A DNA stretch of 34,603 bases. Source: Candidatus Poseidoniales archaeon (GTDB lineage Archaea; Thermoplasmatota; Poseidoniia; Poseidoniales; Poseidoniaceae). A program made the translations under genes and the position numbers. Position 1 is the stretch's first letter. Each line of letters starts with the position of its first letter. Under the pieces are notes generated by a model, which was not told where the DNA came from, made no database searches, and saw nothing but the letters and a program-made list of their open reading frames with translations. The stretch is taken from NCBI GenBank assembly GCA_028283345.1, contig JAPOGE010000013.1, positions 1 to 34,603 of the forward strand. Reading direction: 5' to 3'. Positions 23,752 through 32,811 of the stretch are shown here, in pieces.

Positions 23752-24957
23752 TCAGCGGTGCCGTTTGAGGAAATTATCGATGCGATCGAATGCGAGATTC
23801 AATATCTCTATATTCGGCAAATAGACGATTCTGATGTGCCCTTTGCCCAATTCCTGCGAAAAACCACTTCCGTGGACGACGAGAACATGTTCCTGTTCGA
23901 GTAGTTGCAGCACGAATGCCTTGTCATCATCACGCCATCTTTCATCGGTCAAGCGGACGAACATGTAGAATGCCCCACCCGGGGCCTCGACTTCTAGGCC
24001 TTCAATCTGAGAGATTCTTGCCAAGCAAAGGTCGCGTTGCTGCTCGACCTTGTCAAAATATCCCTTCATCCAATCCTTCTCACCTTGTAATCCAGCCAGA
24101 TAACCCATCTGTGCGGGGGTTGAAGCGCAGAGCCGGGAACGCAGTAATCGCTCGATTCCATCGCGGACCAGACTCAATCGTTCGCTCGGGTCGTGAATCG
24201 CGATGTAGCCGATCCTCCATCCCGGAGCATAGTAATTCTTGGACACCCCATTCAATGTGAAAACGGGAGTGGCAGAGGAACGTGAGGCAACACTGACTTG
24301 AGTTCCGGTGAAATCCAGTCGGTCATATATTTCATCGGCGATAATCATACAGTTCGGCCATTTGCCAGCGATTTCCAGCAATCGGTCAATCTCATCACTA
24401 CCGGCAACATTACCACAGGGGTTGTTGGGATTGATGAGCACCAAGAGTCGTACATCTTCATCCATCTTCGCCTCGATATCATCGAAATCGACCTTCCAAC
24501 CGTCATCAGACGCAAGGCGATACTCGATCGTCTTGGCGCCAAACATCTGCGGATATGCCATGTATGGAGGGTAATGCGGCCCTGGAGCGAGTACTTTCGT
24601 CCCCGTTTCCAATGTCGCGGCGAAGATTATCTGCAAAGCCTCGGTCACTCCGTGGCAGACATAGACATCGTCGGCGGAGCAATTCCAACCCTTGAGGGTT
24701 TCATCTACGGCAATCGCATCACGCAGGGATGGTGATCCATAAGAGGGTGAATAACCATTCTCACCGTCTGCAAGGCTCTGTTGAAAGGCCGCGACCATGT
24801 GTGCCGGTGTCGGTAGTCCGGGATAGGCGATTGGGTCGCCGATGTTCAGTTTGAGAATTTCATGCCCTTGCCGCTCTAATTCGGTGGCCGGAATGACAAC
24901 ATCACGAATCGCATATTCGATTCTCGCCGCTCGATCTGAGACCGGGATGTCGTCCAT
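23752..24957 (-). CDS. Class I/II aminotransferase, AlaA/AlaT-like
   Basis: A 401-residue PLP aminotransferase, fold type I. It reads like E. coli AlaA (alanine-glutamate): LNIGDPIAYPGLPTP (about 37-51), GYSPSYGSPSLRDAI, HGVTEALQ, NPNNPCGNV (176-184), DEIYDRLDF (208-216), PLP lysine K240 in NGVSKNYYAPGWRIGY, and SRLCASTPAQ, which is close to AlaA's RLCANVPAQ. The likely reaction is pyruvate + glutamate to alanine + 2-oxoglutarate, though substrate range cannot be fixed from sequence. The start is supported by AGGTG 5 bases before the ATG at 24957. That site overlaps the stop of the EVE gene, so the two are translationally coupled. Confidence 0.9.
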   Translation of the reverse strand: MDDIPVSDRAARIEYAIRDVVIPATELERQGHEILKLNIGDPIAYPGLPTPAHMVAAFQQSLADGENGYSPSYGSPSLRDAIAVDETLKGWNCSADDVYVCHGVTEALQIIFAATLETGTKVLAPGPHYPPYMAYPQMFGAKTIEYRLASDDGWKVDFDDIEAKMDEDVRLLVLINPNNPCGNVAGSDEIDRLLEIAGKWPNCMIIADEIYDRLDFTGTQVSVASRSSATPVFTLNGVSKNYYAPGWRIGYIAIHDPSERLSLVRDGIERLLRSRLCASTPAQMGYLAGLQGEKDWMKGYFDKVEQQRDLCLARISQIEGLEVEAPGGAFYMFVRLTDERWRDDDKAFVLQLLEQEHVLVVHGSGFSQELGKGHIRIVYLPNIEILNLAFDRIDNFLKRHR

Positions 24958-24965
24958 GGAAACAC

Positions 24966-25439
24966 CTAGATTTCAGAGGCGTCAATTCCGCCCATTTCAC
25001 ATATCACATCGAAGTGTTCATAGTCTACAGGCTGAACTGACAATCGCTGCCCTCTCTGGATAAGAGGCATCCCCTCTAAAAGAGGATTATCTTTGATATC
25101 TGGTAATGAAACCGCATCTAACTCCTTCACGGGCGCTATGTCGACCATAACCCACCTTGGATTGTCTATAGATGATTTTTCATCGAAATATTTTGAATCC
25201 ACATCCCAGGCGGTGAAGTCGGGATAACCTTCAGCCACTACTTTGGCAACCCCTGCCACATGAGGTGGTTTACAGTTCGAGTGATAGAACAACACCAAGT
25301 CGCCGATTTTCATTTCATCGCGCATGAAGTTTCGTGCTTGGTAATTGCGCACCCCATCCCAATGAGTTTTCCCATCGGAAACCAATTGCTGCCATGGATA
25401 AGCATCGGGCTCACTTTTCATCAACCAGTGTCGCGCCAT
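24966..25439 (-). CDS. EVE (PUA-superfamily) domain protein
   Basis: A 157-residue single-domain protein with the full EVE pattern: 'HWLMKSEPDAYPWQQL' at the N-terminus, 'HWDGVRNYQARNFMRDEMKIGDLVLFYHSNCKPP', 'GVAKVVAEGYPDFTAWD' and 'PRWVMVDIAPVKEL'. EVE domains belong to the PUA fold and are thought to bind modified bases in DNA or RNA (the human relative is THYN1). ATG at 25439 begins the conserved 'MARHWLMKSEP', and an in-frame start at 25463 adds eight weakly supported residues. It is first of a three-gene run with the aminotransferase (8-base gap) and the large membrane protein, and is divergent from the RND transporter. Confidence 0.92.
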   Translation of the reverse strand: MARHWLMKSEPDAYPWQQLVSDGKTHWDGVRNYQARNFMRDEMKIGDLVLFYHSNCKPPHVAGVAKVVAEGYPDFTAWDVDSKYFDEKSSIDNPRWVMVDIAPVKELDAVSLPDIKDNPLLEGMPLIQRGQRLSVQPVDYEHFDVICEMGGIDASEI

Positions 25440-25503
25440 GCACTGCTTCGGTAGGTGGCCCACTTTAGATGCTGGGGCACAACGCTCATCGGCTTGGCAA
25501 CCG

Positions 25504-25513
25504 AGATATACTT
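25504..25513. promoter_or_regulatory. Shared TATA element between the EVE gene and the RND transporter gene
   Basis: GAGATATACTTTG on the plus strand (AAAGTATATCTC on the minus) is the only TATA-like stretch in the divergent gap. On the plus strand it would start RNA near 25535, inside the palindrome. On the minus strand it would start near 25480, about 40 bases before the EVE ATG. Confidence 0.4.
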
Positions 25514-25529
25514 TGCAAAGGCAAACTGG

Positions 25530-25548
25530 ATAGTGCTATCAGCACTAT
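25530..25548. promoter_or_regulatory. Perfect 8-3-8 palindrome upstream of the RND transporter (operator candidate)
   Basis: ATAGTGCTATCAGCACTAT has perfect 8-base arms with a 3-base spacer. It lies 41 bases before the ATG at 25589 and over the RNA start predicted from the TATA box at 25504-25513. It has the same geometry as the topB palindrome but different sequence. A dimeric repressor site is the simplest reading. Confidence 0.5.
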
Positions 25549-25588
25549 GTGTTAAAGGAGATAAGCAAGCGTAAGGTGGGTGAGGCAG

Positions 25589-28500
25589 ATGTCGCAGGGC
25601 GAAGGTCAACGCAAGCCGGGTATTGGCGAACGGGTGGCAGACCTATGGGCGCATAGTCGTGCTAAGACGGCGGAGAAGCGTAGCCGAATCATCGCCACAG
25701 CCAAAGGATTCGATCCGGTCGAGTTCTCAAAAATGACCGTCAAGAGTTTCGCTGACGCGCCTCAAGCCGTGCGTCGGGAATACAAGCGCTTGGGCGCTAC
25801 TGGATTGATTACTGCATTTCCCTTGTTGGTAGTTTTCCTCTGTCTCGGGGTGACGGTATTTTTTGCTTACCATAGTGGATTCATGGATAAATCGACCGAA
25901 TCCGACATGCCATGGCAGATCAAGGATGAGAAGTCGCTTAACGTCAACGGCAGCCTTGATGTCTATCTTCCCAAGGGTGACCCGGTAGAGCTGGCGATAA
26001 AGGAGGTGCAGAAGGATTGGTCGACCAATGTGATGATCATCTATGTCGAATCGGAATCACAGAATATCACCGATGAGGTGATACTGCAGCAATTTGACAA
26101 AGTTGAAAAGGCCTTGAATCCGTATGTCTCAAATCCTTCCGATGACGTGATTTTCATTCTATCACTATCGACTGTGATTAAGGAAGTCAATTCTTCTGGT
26201 GCTAGAGTGACCCAGGCTTTCATCAAAGAATTGGGGGAGATTGGCTGTCAGGGTGCAAATGATGATGATTGCACCACGAGAGAGTTGGCAGCATCGCTCA
26301 ACGAGTCGTTTGAGGATGGTTATCTGTTGATGGGGGATTACAGTATACCTTCGCAGACCACCATCGACCAGATAATCGACAATATGTATGACGATAATGG
26401 TGACCCCACCCCCGGATTGGATAAATTATCCAGAGATGTTGATGGCGATCTGAAACTCGACCGAGCGGTGATAATTGTCGCCGTCAATGAATCAAAACCA
26501 TCTGCGATAATCATTTCCGAGGCTGAGGCGATTCTCGATAAAATTTCTCGTGAAAGCAATTGGAATTGTGAGTCCAGAATCACCGACCCTAGCGATGATA
26601 GATATTGTGACGGTGATGAATTGGGCATCAAGATGACTTTGACAGGCCCGGTTCCGATTACCAATGCGGTCACAGAATTTTCGATTACACTATTTTGGAA
26701 GATTTTTCCCGTCGCCATCATCTTGGTGTCAGGTGGGCTGTTCTTCTTCCATTCTGATGTCTTACAAACCGGGGCATGGCGGCCGATTCAGGGCCTGAAA
26801 GTGGTCATTATTTCCGGTTTACCGACGCTCTGTTCGGTATTCATCACCTTGGGGGTGATTGGCTTCATCGATTATGAGGTGGCGATGACCATCATCATCG
26901 TCGGGCCCATTCTGCTCGCCCTCGGTGTCTCGTATGGCCTGCATATCACCAATCGATATTCGGAAGAGAGCGGAACCAAAAAAGAGAAAATGCATTCATC
27001 GATAAGTTCTACAGGGAAAGCCGTATTCCTTTCTGCTGTGACTACAATCATCGGATTCATCTCATTGACATTCACTCCGATGGCACCGATTGCCACTATC
27101 GGCTTCGCCCTTTCGGGTGGAATAGTCGTGGTTTACATCATGACTATGTTGATGGTGCCTAATCTCACAATATTACTGGATTTACAGAAACCGAGCCACC
27201 CACCGTTGAAAATATTTGAATATGCGGTGCAAGTACCTCTGCGCTGGAATGTTGCCGTTATTGCAGTATTCTTGGTGGCAATCATCATCTCAGCAACCTG
27301 GGGCCGTCAGAATGTAGAGGAAAATATCGACCTGTTGGGAATGGCGCCTGAAGGTGAGGAGTCGGTCATCAAGATGAAGCAATATTCGGAGGAATTCGAT
27401 GCTGGTCAAATTGGCATGGTGCTGGTGGAAAGTTGTGTTAAAGGTGAATCCAGAGACATCGAGAATGATCCCGAGTGCTCCGACCCCTATGGTAATTTAT
27501 TGGCTATTTCCATATTGGAAAAGAATCTCAATACGGTTGATTATACTACTGCTGTTAGTGTGGTATTCCTGATGAAATCCGTCGGTGTATCGGCGAATTT
27601 CTCTACCGAGGAGCAATATGCAATCATCGAAGATTTCATGGATCTGCTCCCTCTGCCTGAGGAATTACGTGAAGTTGCGGAGTTGATGTTCAATCAATCA
27701 GCTTCCGAGGATGCAACTTTCTGGAAAGTCCTCGGAACTCTGGATAGCGGCTCCGAGGGTGGCCGACAAACTCAGATATTCTTACTCAATGTATTCTATG
27801 ATAGCCTGACCGATGAGACCAGATCGCTATTCATTTCCGATGATTATCGCCGCAGTCTGATATATGTCGACCTACCGTTCCTACCGGTTTCTCAAACTAC
27901 AGATTCGGTCGCATATATCGACGAATATGCCAGCCAGACGAATTACGCCCGCGGCAATATCAAGGCTGGGAAGTTGACCGGAGTTGCTGCAGTCGTAATC
28001 GCCGTGAACAGTCTTATCGTCGATTCGCAGTGGTCGTCATTGGCATTCGCCATCATCCTCACTCTGATTACCCTCGGAATCGTTTATCGTGATTTACGCT
28101 TCGCGGTGTGGACCACATCACCGGTCATCGCTACCGTGGCACTGCAATGGCTGGTGATGGCTGAACGCGAGGTTTCGTTATCGCTGGTCACGGTGATGAT
28201 CGGCTCCATTCTGGTGGGGGTGGGGGTGGATTTCTCGATTCACATATCCAACCGTATCCGCGAATTGGGTGGTGGTATCGAAGCGATTCGCATTTCCACC
28301 GTCTCGACCGGAATGTCTCTATTCGAAGCCGCAACCGTGACCACACTCGGTCTGGTAACCGCTTATCTGATTCCGATACCTGAGATTAAACCGTTCGTGA
28401 CGGTGGTCATCATCCTGCTGTGGATTGCCGCGGCCAGCGCCCTGCTCTTATTGCCGGCGATTTTCGTGACCTTGGAAAAATTAGGCATCAGCTCCACCGG

Positions 28501-28621
28501 TGGCTCTGATTCTATGAAGCGAGCGCTTGGTCTTATCAAGGCGCAGCAAAGTGGTGATGCGGCAATCGATGCGGTGATGGTTTCATCAACTTCAAGGCGA
28601 GACGACGTCGACCCGTGGTGA
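25589..28621 (+). CDS. RND superfamily (MMPL/HAE3-like) membrane transporter
   Basis: A 1010-residue protein with the duplicated RND layout: TM1 at about 75-95, a long extracellular loop (about 100-365), five grouped TM spans (about 370-545), a second TM and loop (about 550-810), then five more TM spans (about 815-965). The sterol-sensing-domain-like repeats are visible in both halves: 'GPILLALGVSYGLHITNRYSEE' in pieces near 445, and 'VGVGVDFSIHISNRIREL' near 880. Only the second half keeps the acidic residue (GVD) common in RND proton relays; the first half has GVSY. RND/MMPL proteins export lipids, hopanoid-like molecules or toxic compounds; the substrate is unknown here. ATG at 25589 has GAGG just upstream. 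GTG 25580 is the alternative. Confidence 0.9.
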   Translation: MSQGEGQRKPGIGERVADLWAHSRAKTAEKRSRIIATAKGFDPVEFSKMTVKSFADAPQAVRREYKRLGATGLITAFPLLVVFLCLGVTVFFAYHSGFMDKSTESDMPWQIKDEKSLNVNGSLDVYLPKGDPVELAIKEVQKDWSTNVMIIYVESESQNITDEVILQQFDKVEKALNPYVSNPSDDVIFILSLSTVIKEVNSSGARVTQAFIKELGEIGCQGANDDDCTTRELAASLNESFEDGYLLMGDYSIPSQTTIDQIIDNMYDDNGDPTPGLDKLSRDVDGDLKLDRAVIIVAVNESKPSAIIISEAEAILDKISRESNWNCESRITDPSDDRYCDGDELGIKMTLTGPVPITNAVTEFSITLFWKIFPVAIILVSGGLFFFHSDVLQTGAWRPIQGLKVVIISGLPTLCSVFITLGVIGFIDYEVAMTIIIVGPILLALGVSYGLHITNRYSEESGTKKEKMHSSISSTGKAVFLSAVTTIIGFISLTFTPMAPIATIGFALSGGIVVVYIMTMLMVPNLTILLDLQKPSHPPLKIFEYAVQVPLRWNVAVIAVFLVAIIISATWGRQNVEENIDLLGMAPEGEESVIKMKQYSEEFDAGQIGMVLVESCVKGESRDIENDPECSDPYGNLLAISILEKNLNTVDYTTAVSVVFLMKSVGVSANFSTEEQYAIIEDFMDLLPLPEELREVAELMFNQSASEDATFWKVLGTLDSGSEGGRQTQIFLLNVFYDSLTDETRSLFISDDYRRSLIYVDLPFLPVSQTTDSVAYIDEYASQTNYARGNIKAGKLTGVAAVVIAVNSLIVDSQWSSLAFAIILTLITLGIVYRDLRFAVWTTSPVIATVALQWLVMAEREVSLSLVTVMIGSILVGVGVDFSIHISNRIRELGGGIEAIRISTVSTGMSLFEAATVTTLGLVTAYLIPIPEIKPFVTVVIILLWIAAASALLLLPAIFVTLEKLGISSTGGSDSMKRALGLIKAQQSGDAAIDAVMVSSTSRRDDVDPW

Positions 28622-29124
28622 GGGTGACCGGACAGTGGTACTCAGTACATATGCCGCCCGGTACGAGTAGCCCATGCAGCAAATACGTGTTCATCGTCAC
28701 TCGCATCTCAGGAGTATTGCTTCTTGCTGTACTTCGCACTTCCCTCGGCTACGCCTCAGTGCAGTGCTCGCCTTCCGGTTCAGCCAGTATGCTTGACTTT
28801 CGGGGGAATGGTTGGCTTGGGATCACGATGAATCCACGCGTTGCCCACTTTGGGTACTCGGGCAAGACGCTCATCCAATCGCGATTATTGGAACTGCATA
28901 TTATCAGGAAGAAAATATTCTCTTCACTTAGTCATCACCGCGCCAAGGACACGGGCGACATACGTATCCTTGTGTAACGTCCGGTCGCCGTCGGGAGCGA
29001 AGGCCGAAGTCGTGGATTATCGGAGTGGCCTTCGTCAGTGGCTTTCGCTGCGGTGACTTGATGTGTGATAGTAATGCCGGGCAAACGGACCTCGACTGTT
29101 GACGGGTCGAGGGCCGGTGATTTC
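28622..29124. other. About 500-base gap between the transporter and valS, no convincing gene
   Basis: A plus-strand frame (28615-28977) is open, but its product looks compositionally random, starts inside the transporter stop region and has no ribosome site, so I do not call it. The left part has small inverted repeats (GTACT-C-AGTAC near 28637). The right part (28950-29050) is rich in complementary segments, including GGCGAC (28954-28959) with GTCGCC (28984-28989), which suggests structured RNA. No tRNA-like T-loop was found. Confidence 0.4.
28996..29049 (+). promoter_or_regulatory. Mutually exclusive RNA stems upstream of valS (leader candidate)
   Basis: The segment AGCGAAGGCC (28996-29005) can pair over 10 positions with GGCTTTCGCT (29040-29049, one G-U), while its inner eight bases pair perfectly with GGCCTTCG (29027-29034). 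The two stems exclude each other, a pattern seen in switching leaders. It ends 75 bases before the chosen valS start. Chance pairing is not excluded. Confidence 0.35.
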
Positions 29125-31617
29125 ATGTCCGAAGCAAGACTTGTGGACAAGCGTTGGAGCATCGATTTAGAGAGACGAATCCAAGAGGAACATTACCGCG
29201 ACTCGGCTTCCTATGATGAGCGCTATGGATTCAATCCCGATAGCGGCAAGGAGTTATTCGTCATCGACACCCCGCCCCCATATCCCAGTGGCACCTGGCA
29301 TATCGGTGCAGTGGCGCAATACAGCATGATTGATGTGATTGCCAGAAGTCAACGGCTAATCGGCAAAGAGGTATATTTTCCTTGGGGCATCGACCGCAAT
29401 GGCATCAATATAGAATTCACCGTCGAGAGGAAAACCGGGCGCAAAATGAAGAGTTACGACCGTGCAGAATTCATCGAACTCTGCTATGAGACCATCGAGG
29501 AGTTCACCGCAGCAATGCGCAGCACCGCTTCTCGGGTAGGACTTTCATGCGACTTCAGCAACGAGTATCTGACCGATTCACCCCAATACCGTTCCTTGAC
29601 TCAGGCAATCTTCGTCGATCTATTCGAGCGCGGTGACATCGTCGAGGATTTACGCCCCAATATCTACGACCCGGTCGAGGGTACGACAATCGCCGATGCC
29701 GAGGTTGAGAGACAGCAGAGAAAAACTCGCATGATCGATGTTAAATGGGCGGTCGAAGATGGCACTGAGTTGATTATCTCGACCACTCGTCCCGAACTGA
29801 TCTGTGCCTGTGGCACCGTGGTAGTTCATCCTGACGATAAGCGCTACACTGATTTGGTCGGCAAGAAGATCCACCTGCCGATGCAAACTTCAGGGCGAGA
29901 TACCAGTGTCGAGATTCGAACCCACCATTCGGTGAAGTCGGATTTCGGCAGTGGTGCACTGATGGTCTGTTCATTCGGTGACCAGAATGACGTCATGATT
30001 TTCCGTGAATTAGGGTTAACTCCCTTCCAGGCGATTGGCCTCGACGGCTGTATGACCGAAGTATCGGGCCCACTGGCAGGAATGCCGGTGAGTGAAGCCC
30101 GTGAGAGGGCTCTGGAGATTCTTGAATCCGAGGGTAAAGTCGGTGACATCGTCGAGCGAGAACAAGAAGTTCCGGTCAGTGAGAGAGGCAAGAACCCGGT
30201 CGAGATCATCCTGCTGAAAGAATGGTATGTGCGGCAAATAAACATCCAGGGGAGGTTGCGGGAATTGGTCGATGAAATTAATTTCATTCCGGCTAAAAAT
30301 CGTCAATTTCTATTGGATTGGATGGACAATATCACCATCGACTGGCCGATCAGTCGTCGCCGTTGGTATCACACCGAAATTCCCATCTGGTATTCTCAAG
30401 ATGAGAGCAAAGTCATCGTCCCCCCATCTGGAACCTATGTTCAACCCTGGCGAGAGCAACCCCCGAAAGGCTCCCGGGTTCTCGACCGCGTGACCAGAGA
30501 GTTTCTCGGCACTTGGGAGCAACTATCACCTGGTCTTGGAACTGTCATCGGCGAGGAGAAGGTCTTCGACACCTGGATGGACTCATCCAATTCAAATCTA
30601 TATGTCTGTGGATACCTGAATCGGCCCGATGTTTTTTCCCGGGCATTTCCCACCGCGATTCGCCCTCAAGGCAAGGAAATCGTCCGAACCTGGCTCTATT
30701 ACACCCTGCTGAAAAGTGCTCTACTTTTCGATAAGCCCGGCTTTGCCAACGTTTGGGTCGATGGTTTGGGAATGGACCCCTGGGGGCGTAAGATGAGCAA
30801 GTCACTGGGTAATGGCATCGATGCTGATTCGGTGCTCGAATGTGGTGCTGGGGGTCGTACCGGGTCGTGGACAATCAAGGGGCCGGAAAAGACCGTGTCG
30901 CTGAGGGCCAACAAAATCGGCAGTGAGTGTTTCCGCCTGTGGAAGGCCTGCGACGCTCAGGTCGGTGATGATTTTCACATCAACCCCGAGGAAATAGAAA
31001 AGAAGTACTTCGGAGTATTGACCAAATTATACAATGTCGCTAGATTTGCCTCATTTTTCGATATTCCCGCCGACCTTGATTCAAGCCCTGAGCATCTGGC
31101 CGCTGAGGATAAGTGGATACTGGCAGAATTCGCGGCCATGATGAGTACTGTTCAGAGTGCTTGGCAGGAATTGGACCTCTATACTGCAACCCAGGCACTG
31201 AAGAATTTCGGTACCGGGATATTTCCCAGCCACTGGATGGAGATGGCCAAGTCGAGGTTGTATGATGGTGATGCTTCAGCTATGTGGACCGTGCATCGCA
31301 TCGTCCGTGATTTCATGTCGGCTTTCAGCCCGGTCTGTCCATTCTTCACCCATCATATCACCGAGACATTATATGGCCTCAGTGCGGTCGACGTGCGCCA
31401 GTTTCCAAGCGAGGCGGTCTCCGAATTGGCGGTTGGTGGCGATGAGAATAGCCGACTGTGCCGGCTGAGCCAGACAATTACCGAGTTCAATAGTTCAATC
31501 TGGAAACTGAAGAAAGATTCCGGAATCTCTTTGAACATGCCGATTTCAGGAGTTGAAATCCCGCCAGAACTGCAGGAATTTACTGAAATACTTGGGCAAA
31601 TGCACAAATTAGAGTAA
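29125..31617 (+). CDS. valS: Valyl-tRNA synthetase
   Basis: An 830-residue class I synthetase that charges tRNA-Val. The nucleotide site is TPPPYPSGTWHIGA (HIGH variant HIGA at 59-62) and the second signature is KMSKS (556-560). The editing domain carries ISTTRPELICACGTVVVHPDD (about 218-238), the ValRS form. 'DTWMDSSNSNLYVCGYL' and 'IRPQGKEIVRTWLYYTLL' are typical of Thermoplasmata-type ValRS. About 20-25 extra residues follow KMSKSLGNGIDADSVLE before FRLWKA. There is no long C-terminal coiled coil. ATG at 29125 has GGTGA 4 bases upstream; ATG 29074 and GTG 29065 are in frame. The stop overlaps the convergent dinB by 9 bases. Confidence 0.93.
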   Translation: MSEARLVDKRWSIDLERRIQEEHYRDSASYDERYGFNPDSGKELFVIDTPPPYPSGTWHIGAVAQYSMIDVIARSQRLIGKEVYFPWGIDRNGINIEFTVERKTGRKMKSYDRAEFIELCYETIEEFTAAMRSTASRVGLSCDFSNEYLTDSPQYRSLTQAIFVDLFERGDIVEDLRPNIYDPVEGTTIADAEVERQQRKTRMIDVKWAVEDGTELIISTTRPELICACGTVVVHPDDKRYTDLVGKKIHLPMQTSGRDTSVEIRTHHSVKSDFGSGALMVCSFGDQNDVMIFRELGLTPFQAIGLDGCMTEVSGPLAGMPVSEARERALEILESEGKVGDIVEREQEVPVSERGKNPVEIILLKEWYVRQINIQGRLRELVDEINFIPAKNRQFLLDWMDNITIDWPISRRRWYHTEIPIWYSQDESKVIVPPSGTYVQPWREQPPKGSRVLDRVTREFLGTWEQLSPGLGTVIGEEKVFDTWMDSSNSNLYVCGYLNRPDVFSRAFPTAIRPQGKEIVRTWLYYTLLKSALLFDKPGFANVWVDGLGMDPWGRKMSKSLGNGIDADSVLECGAGGRTGSWTIKGPEKTVSLRANKIGSECFRLWKACDAQVGDDFHINPEEIEKKYFGVLTKLYNVARFASFFDIPADLDSSPEHLAAEDKWILAEFAAMMSTVQSAWQELDLYTATQALKNFGTGIFPSHWMEMAKSRLYDGDASAMWTVHRIVRDFMSAFSPVCPFFTHHITETLYGLSAVDVRQFPSEAVSELAVGGDENSRLCRLSQTITEFNSSIWKLKKDSGISLNMPISGVEIPPELQEFTEILGQMHKLE

Positions 31618-32802
31618 ACCCTCTGAATATCTGCCCAATGTCGATTGCCGATTTGGCGGCTCTTCGAGCTGGCCGATTCGAAAGCCGATAAGTCTCACAG
31701 GACGAGAAAAATCCAGATGATGGGCAAAGAGGTCATGGCCTAGTCTTTGAAAAACCCCTTCATCATCCATGGCGACAGGGATCGAGCGGCCGTGGGTATG
31801 GGTTTCAAATCCCTGATAGCGAATTTTCACCTCGGCCAACCTGCCCGCTACATCGAGGTCATTGAGGCGTGCCAAAACCTCGGTGATCAGAGAATCCAGG
31901 CGGCCGAGCACCATCTCCGGGTCACGCTCATCCTTGGCAAAAGTATGTTCCTTGCCGACGGATTTTCTACTACGTAACGGGCTGACCTCTGACGAAGTCT
32001 CACCCTCTAGCACCGCGACCATCCATTTAGCGAAGCGCTTTGAGGTGAATCGCTGCAGTCCCAGTACACCCATCGCATGTGCCTCATCCATTCCCTCAAT
32101 ACCCCATTCGGCCAGCATCGTAGCCGACTTGGGTCCAATACCGGGCACTTCTCGCGGTGGCCGTCCTTCAAAAAATGCGAGTATGTCGGTGGGAAGGATA
32201 CGAAAGATTCCGTTGGGCTTATTCTCTTCCCCCGCCATTTTCGCCAGTATTCTGGTCGGGCCGATGCCAAATGAGGCCGAAAGATTGACCGATTTCATTA
32301 TCCTCTGTTGCAATTCACCAGATAGTCGCAATGCCGAATCCCAATCCCCACCTACGCTTTCGGTAACATCGAGATAAGCCTCATCTACCGAGGCCTGTTC
32401 AAACCGGTCTGCTTCTCGACGTAAGATACGCATGACCTTCCTGCTCGCTCGGCGATATAATCCGCGCGTGCTCTGCATATAGGTGCCGTCACCGACCGGT
32501 TTTCCCGGACAGCGACGCCAGGCTTCCGAAATCGCCATCGCCGAGTGGATACCGTATTTTCTCGCCGCATAGTTGCAGGTCGAGACGATGCCCCGCCCCC
32601 TCCCATCCTTCGGGTCTGAGCCGATGATGAGCGGCTCGGTGGGGTTCAAACCATGGTGTAGGGTTTCGACCGCGGCGAAGAAGGCATCGAGGTCGCAGTG
32701 AATCAGGATGCGGCCGCCAACGAAATCTCCACCAACCGAAGTCCCGTCAGCGGAATCCTCTCCATCACTCATGGTACCATTGTCATGCCTACGGTCTTTC
32801 AA
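31609..32802 (-). CDS. dinB: Y-family DNA polymerase IV
   Basis: A 397-residue translesion polymerase. The catalytic acidic residues are in HCDLDAFFAAVE (D37; steric gate F42) and ASVDEAYLDVT (D140, E141). The finger motif is NYAARKYGIHSAM (about 77-89), and the helix-hairpin-helix is PREVPGIGPKSATMLAEWGI (about 234-253). The little-finger domain follows from about residue 285. There is no clear C-terminal PCNA-binding box; the tail ends SEGLL. A TTG start at 32802 has GAGG 7 bases upstream, overlapping the serA stop. ATG 32772 is an alternative, but without such a site. It is coupled to serA with a 9-base gap and overlaps valS tail to tail. Confidence 0.93.
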   Translation of the reverse strand: MKDRRHDNGTMSDGEDSADGTSVGGDFVGGRILIHCDLDAFFAAVETLHHGLNPTEPLIIGSDPKDGRGRGIVSTCNYAARKYGIHSAMAISEAWRRCPGKPVGDGTYMQSTRGLYRRASRKVMRILRREADRFEQASVDEAYLDVTESVGGDWDSALRLSGELQQRIMKSVNLSASFGIGPTRILAKMAGEENKPNGIFRILPTDILAFFEGRPPREVPGIGPKSATMLAEWGIEGMDEAHAMGVLGLQRFTSKRFAKWMVAVLEGETSSEVSPLRSRKSVGKEHTFAKDERDPEMVLGRLDSLITEVLARLNDLDVAGRLAEVKIRYQGFETHTHGRSIPVAMDDEGVFQRLGHDLFAHHLDFSRPVRLIGFRIGQLEEPPNRQSTLGRYSEGLL

Positions 32803-32811
32803 TTTATTACC

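Noticed and set aside
28615-28977. 120-residue plus-strand ORF after the transporter gene
   Set aside because: Odd composition, no ribosome site and no recognisable domain; better treated as unexplained non-coding sequence.
28622-29060. RNase P RNA or tRNA gene in the gap before valS
   Set aside because: I looked on both strands for the GAGGAAAGTC-type P4 core and for tRNA T-loops (GTTCRA) with matching acceptor arms and found neither convincingly.
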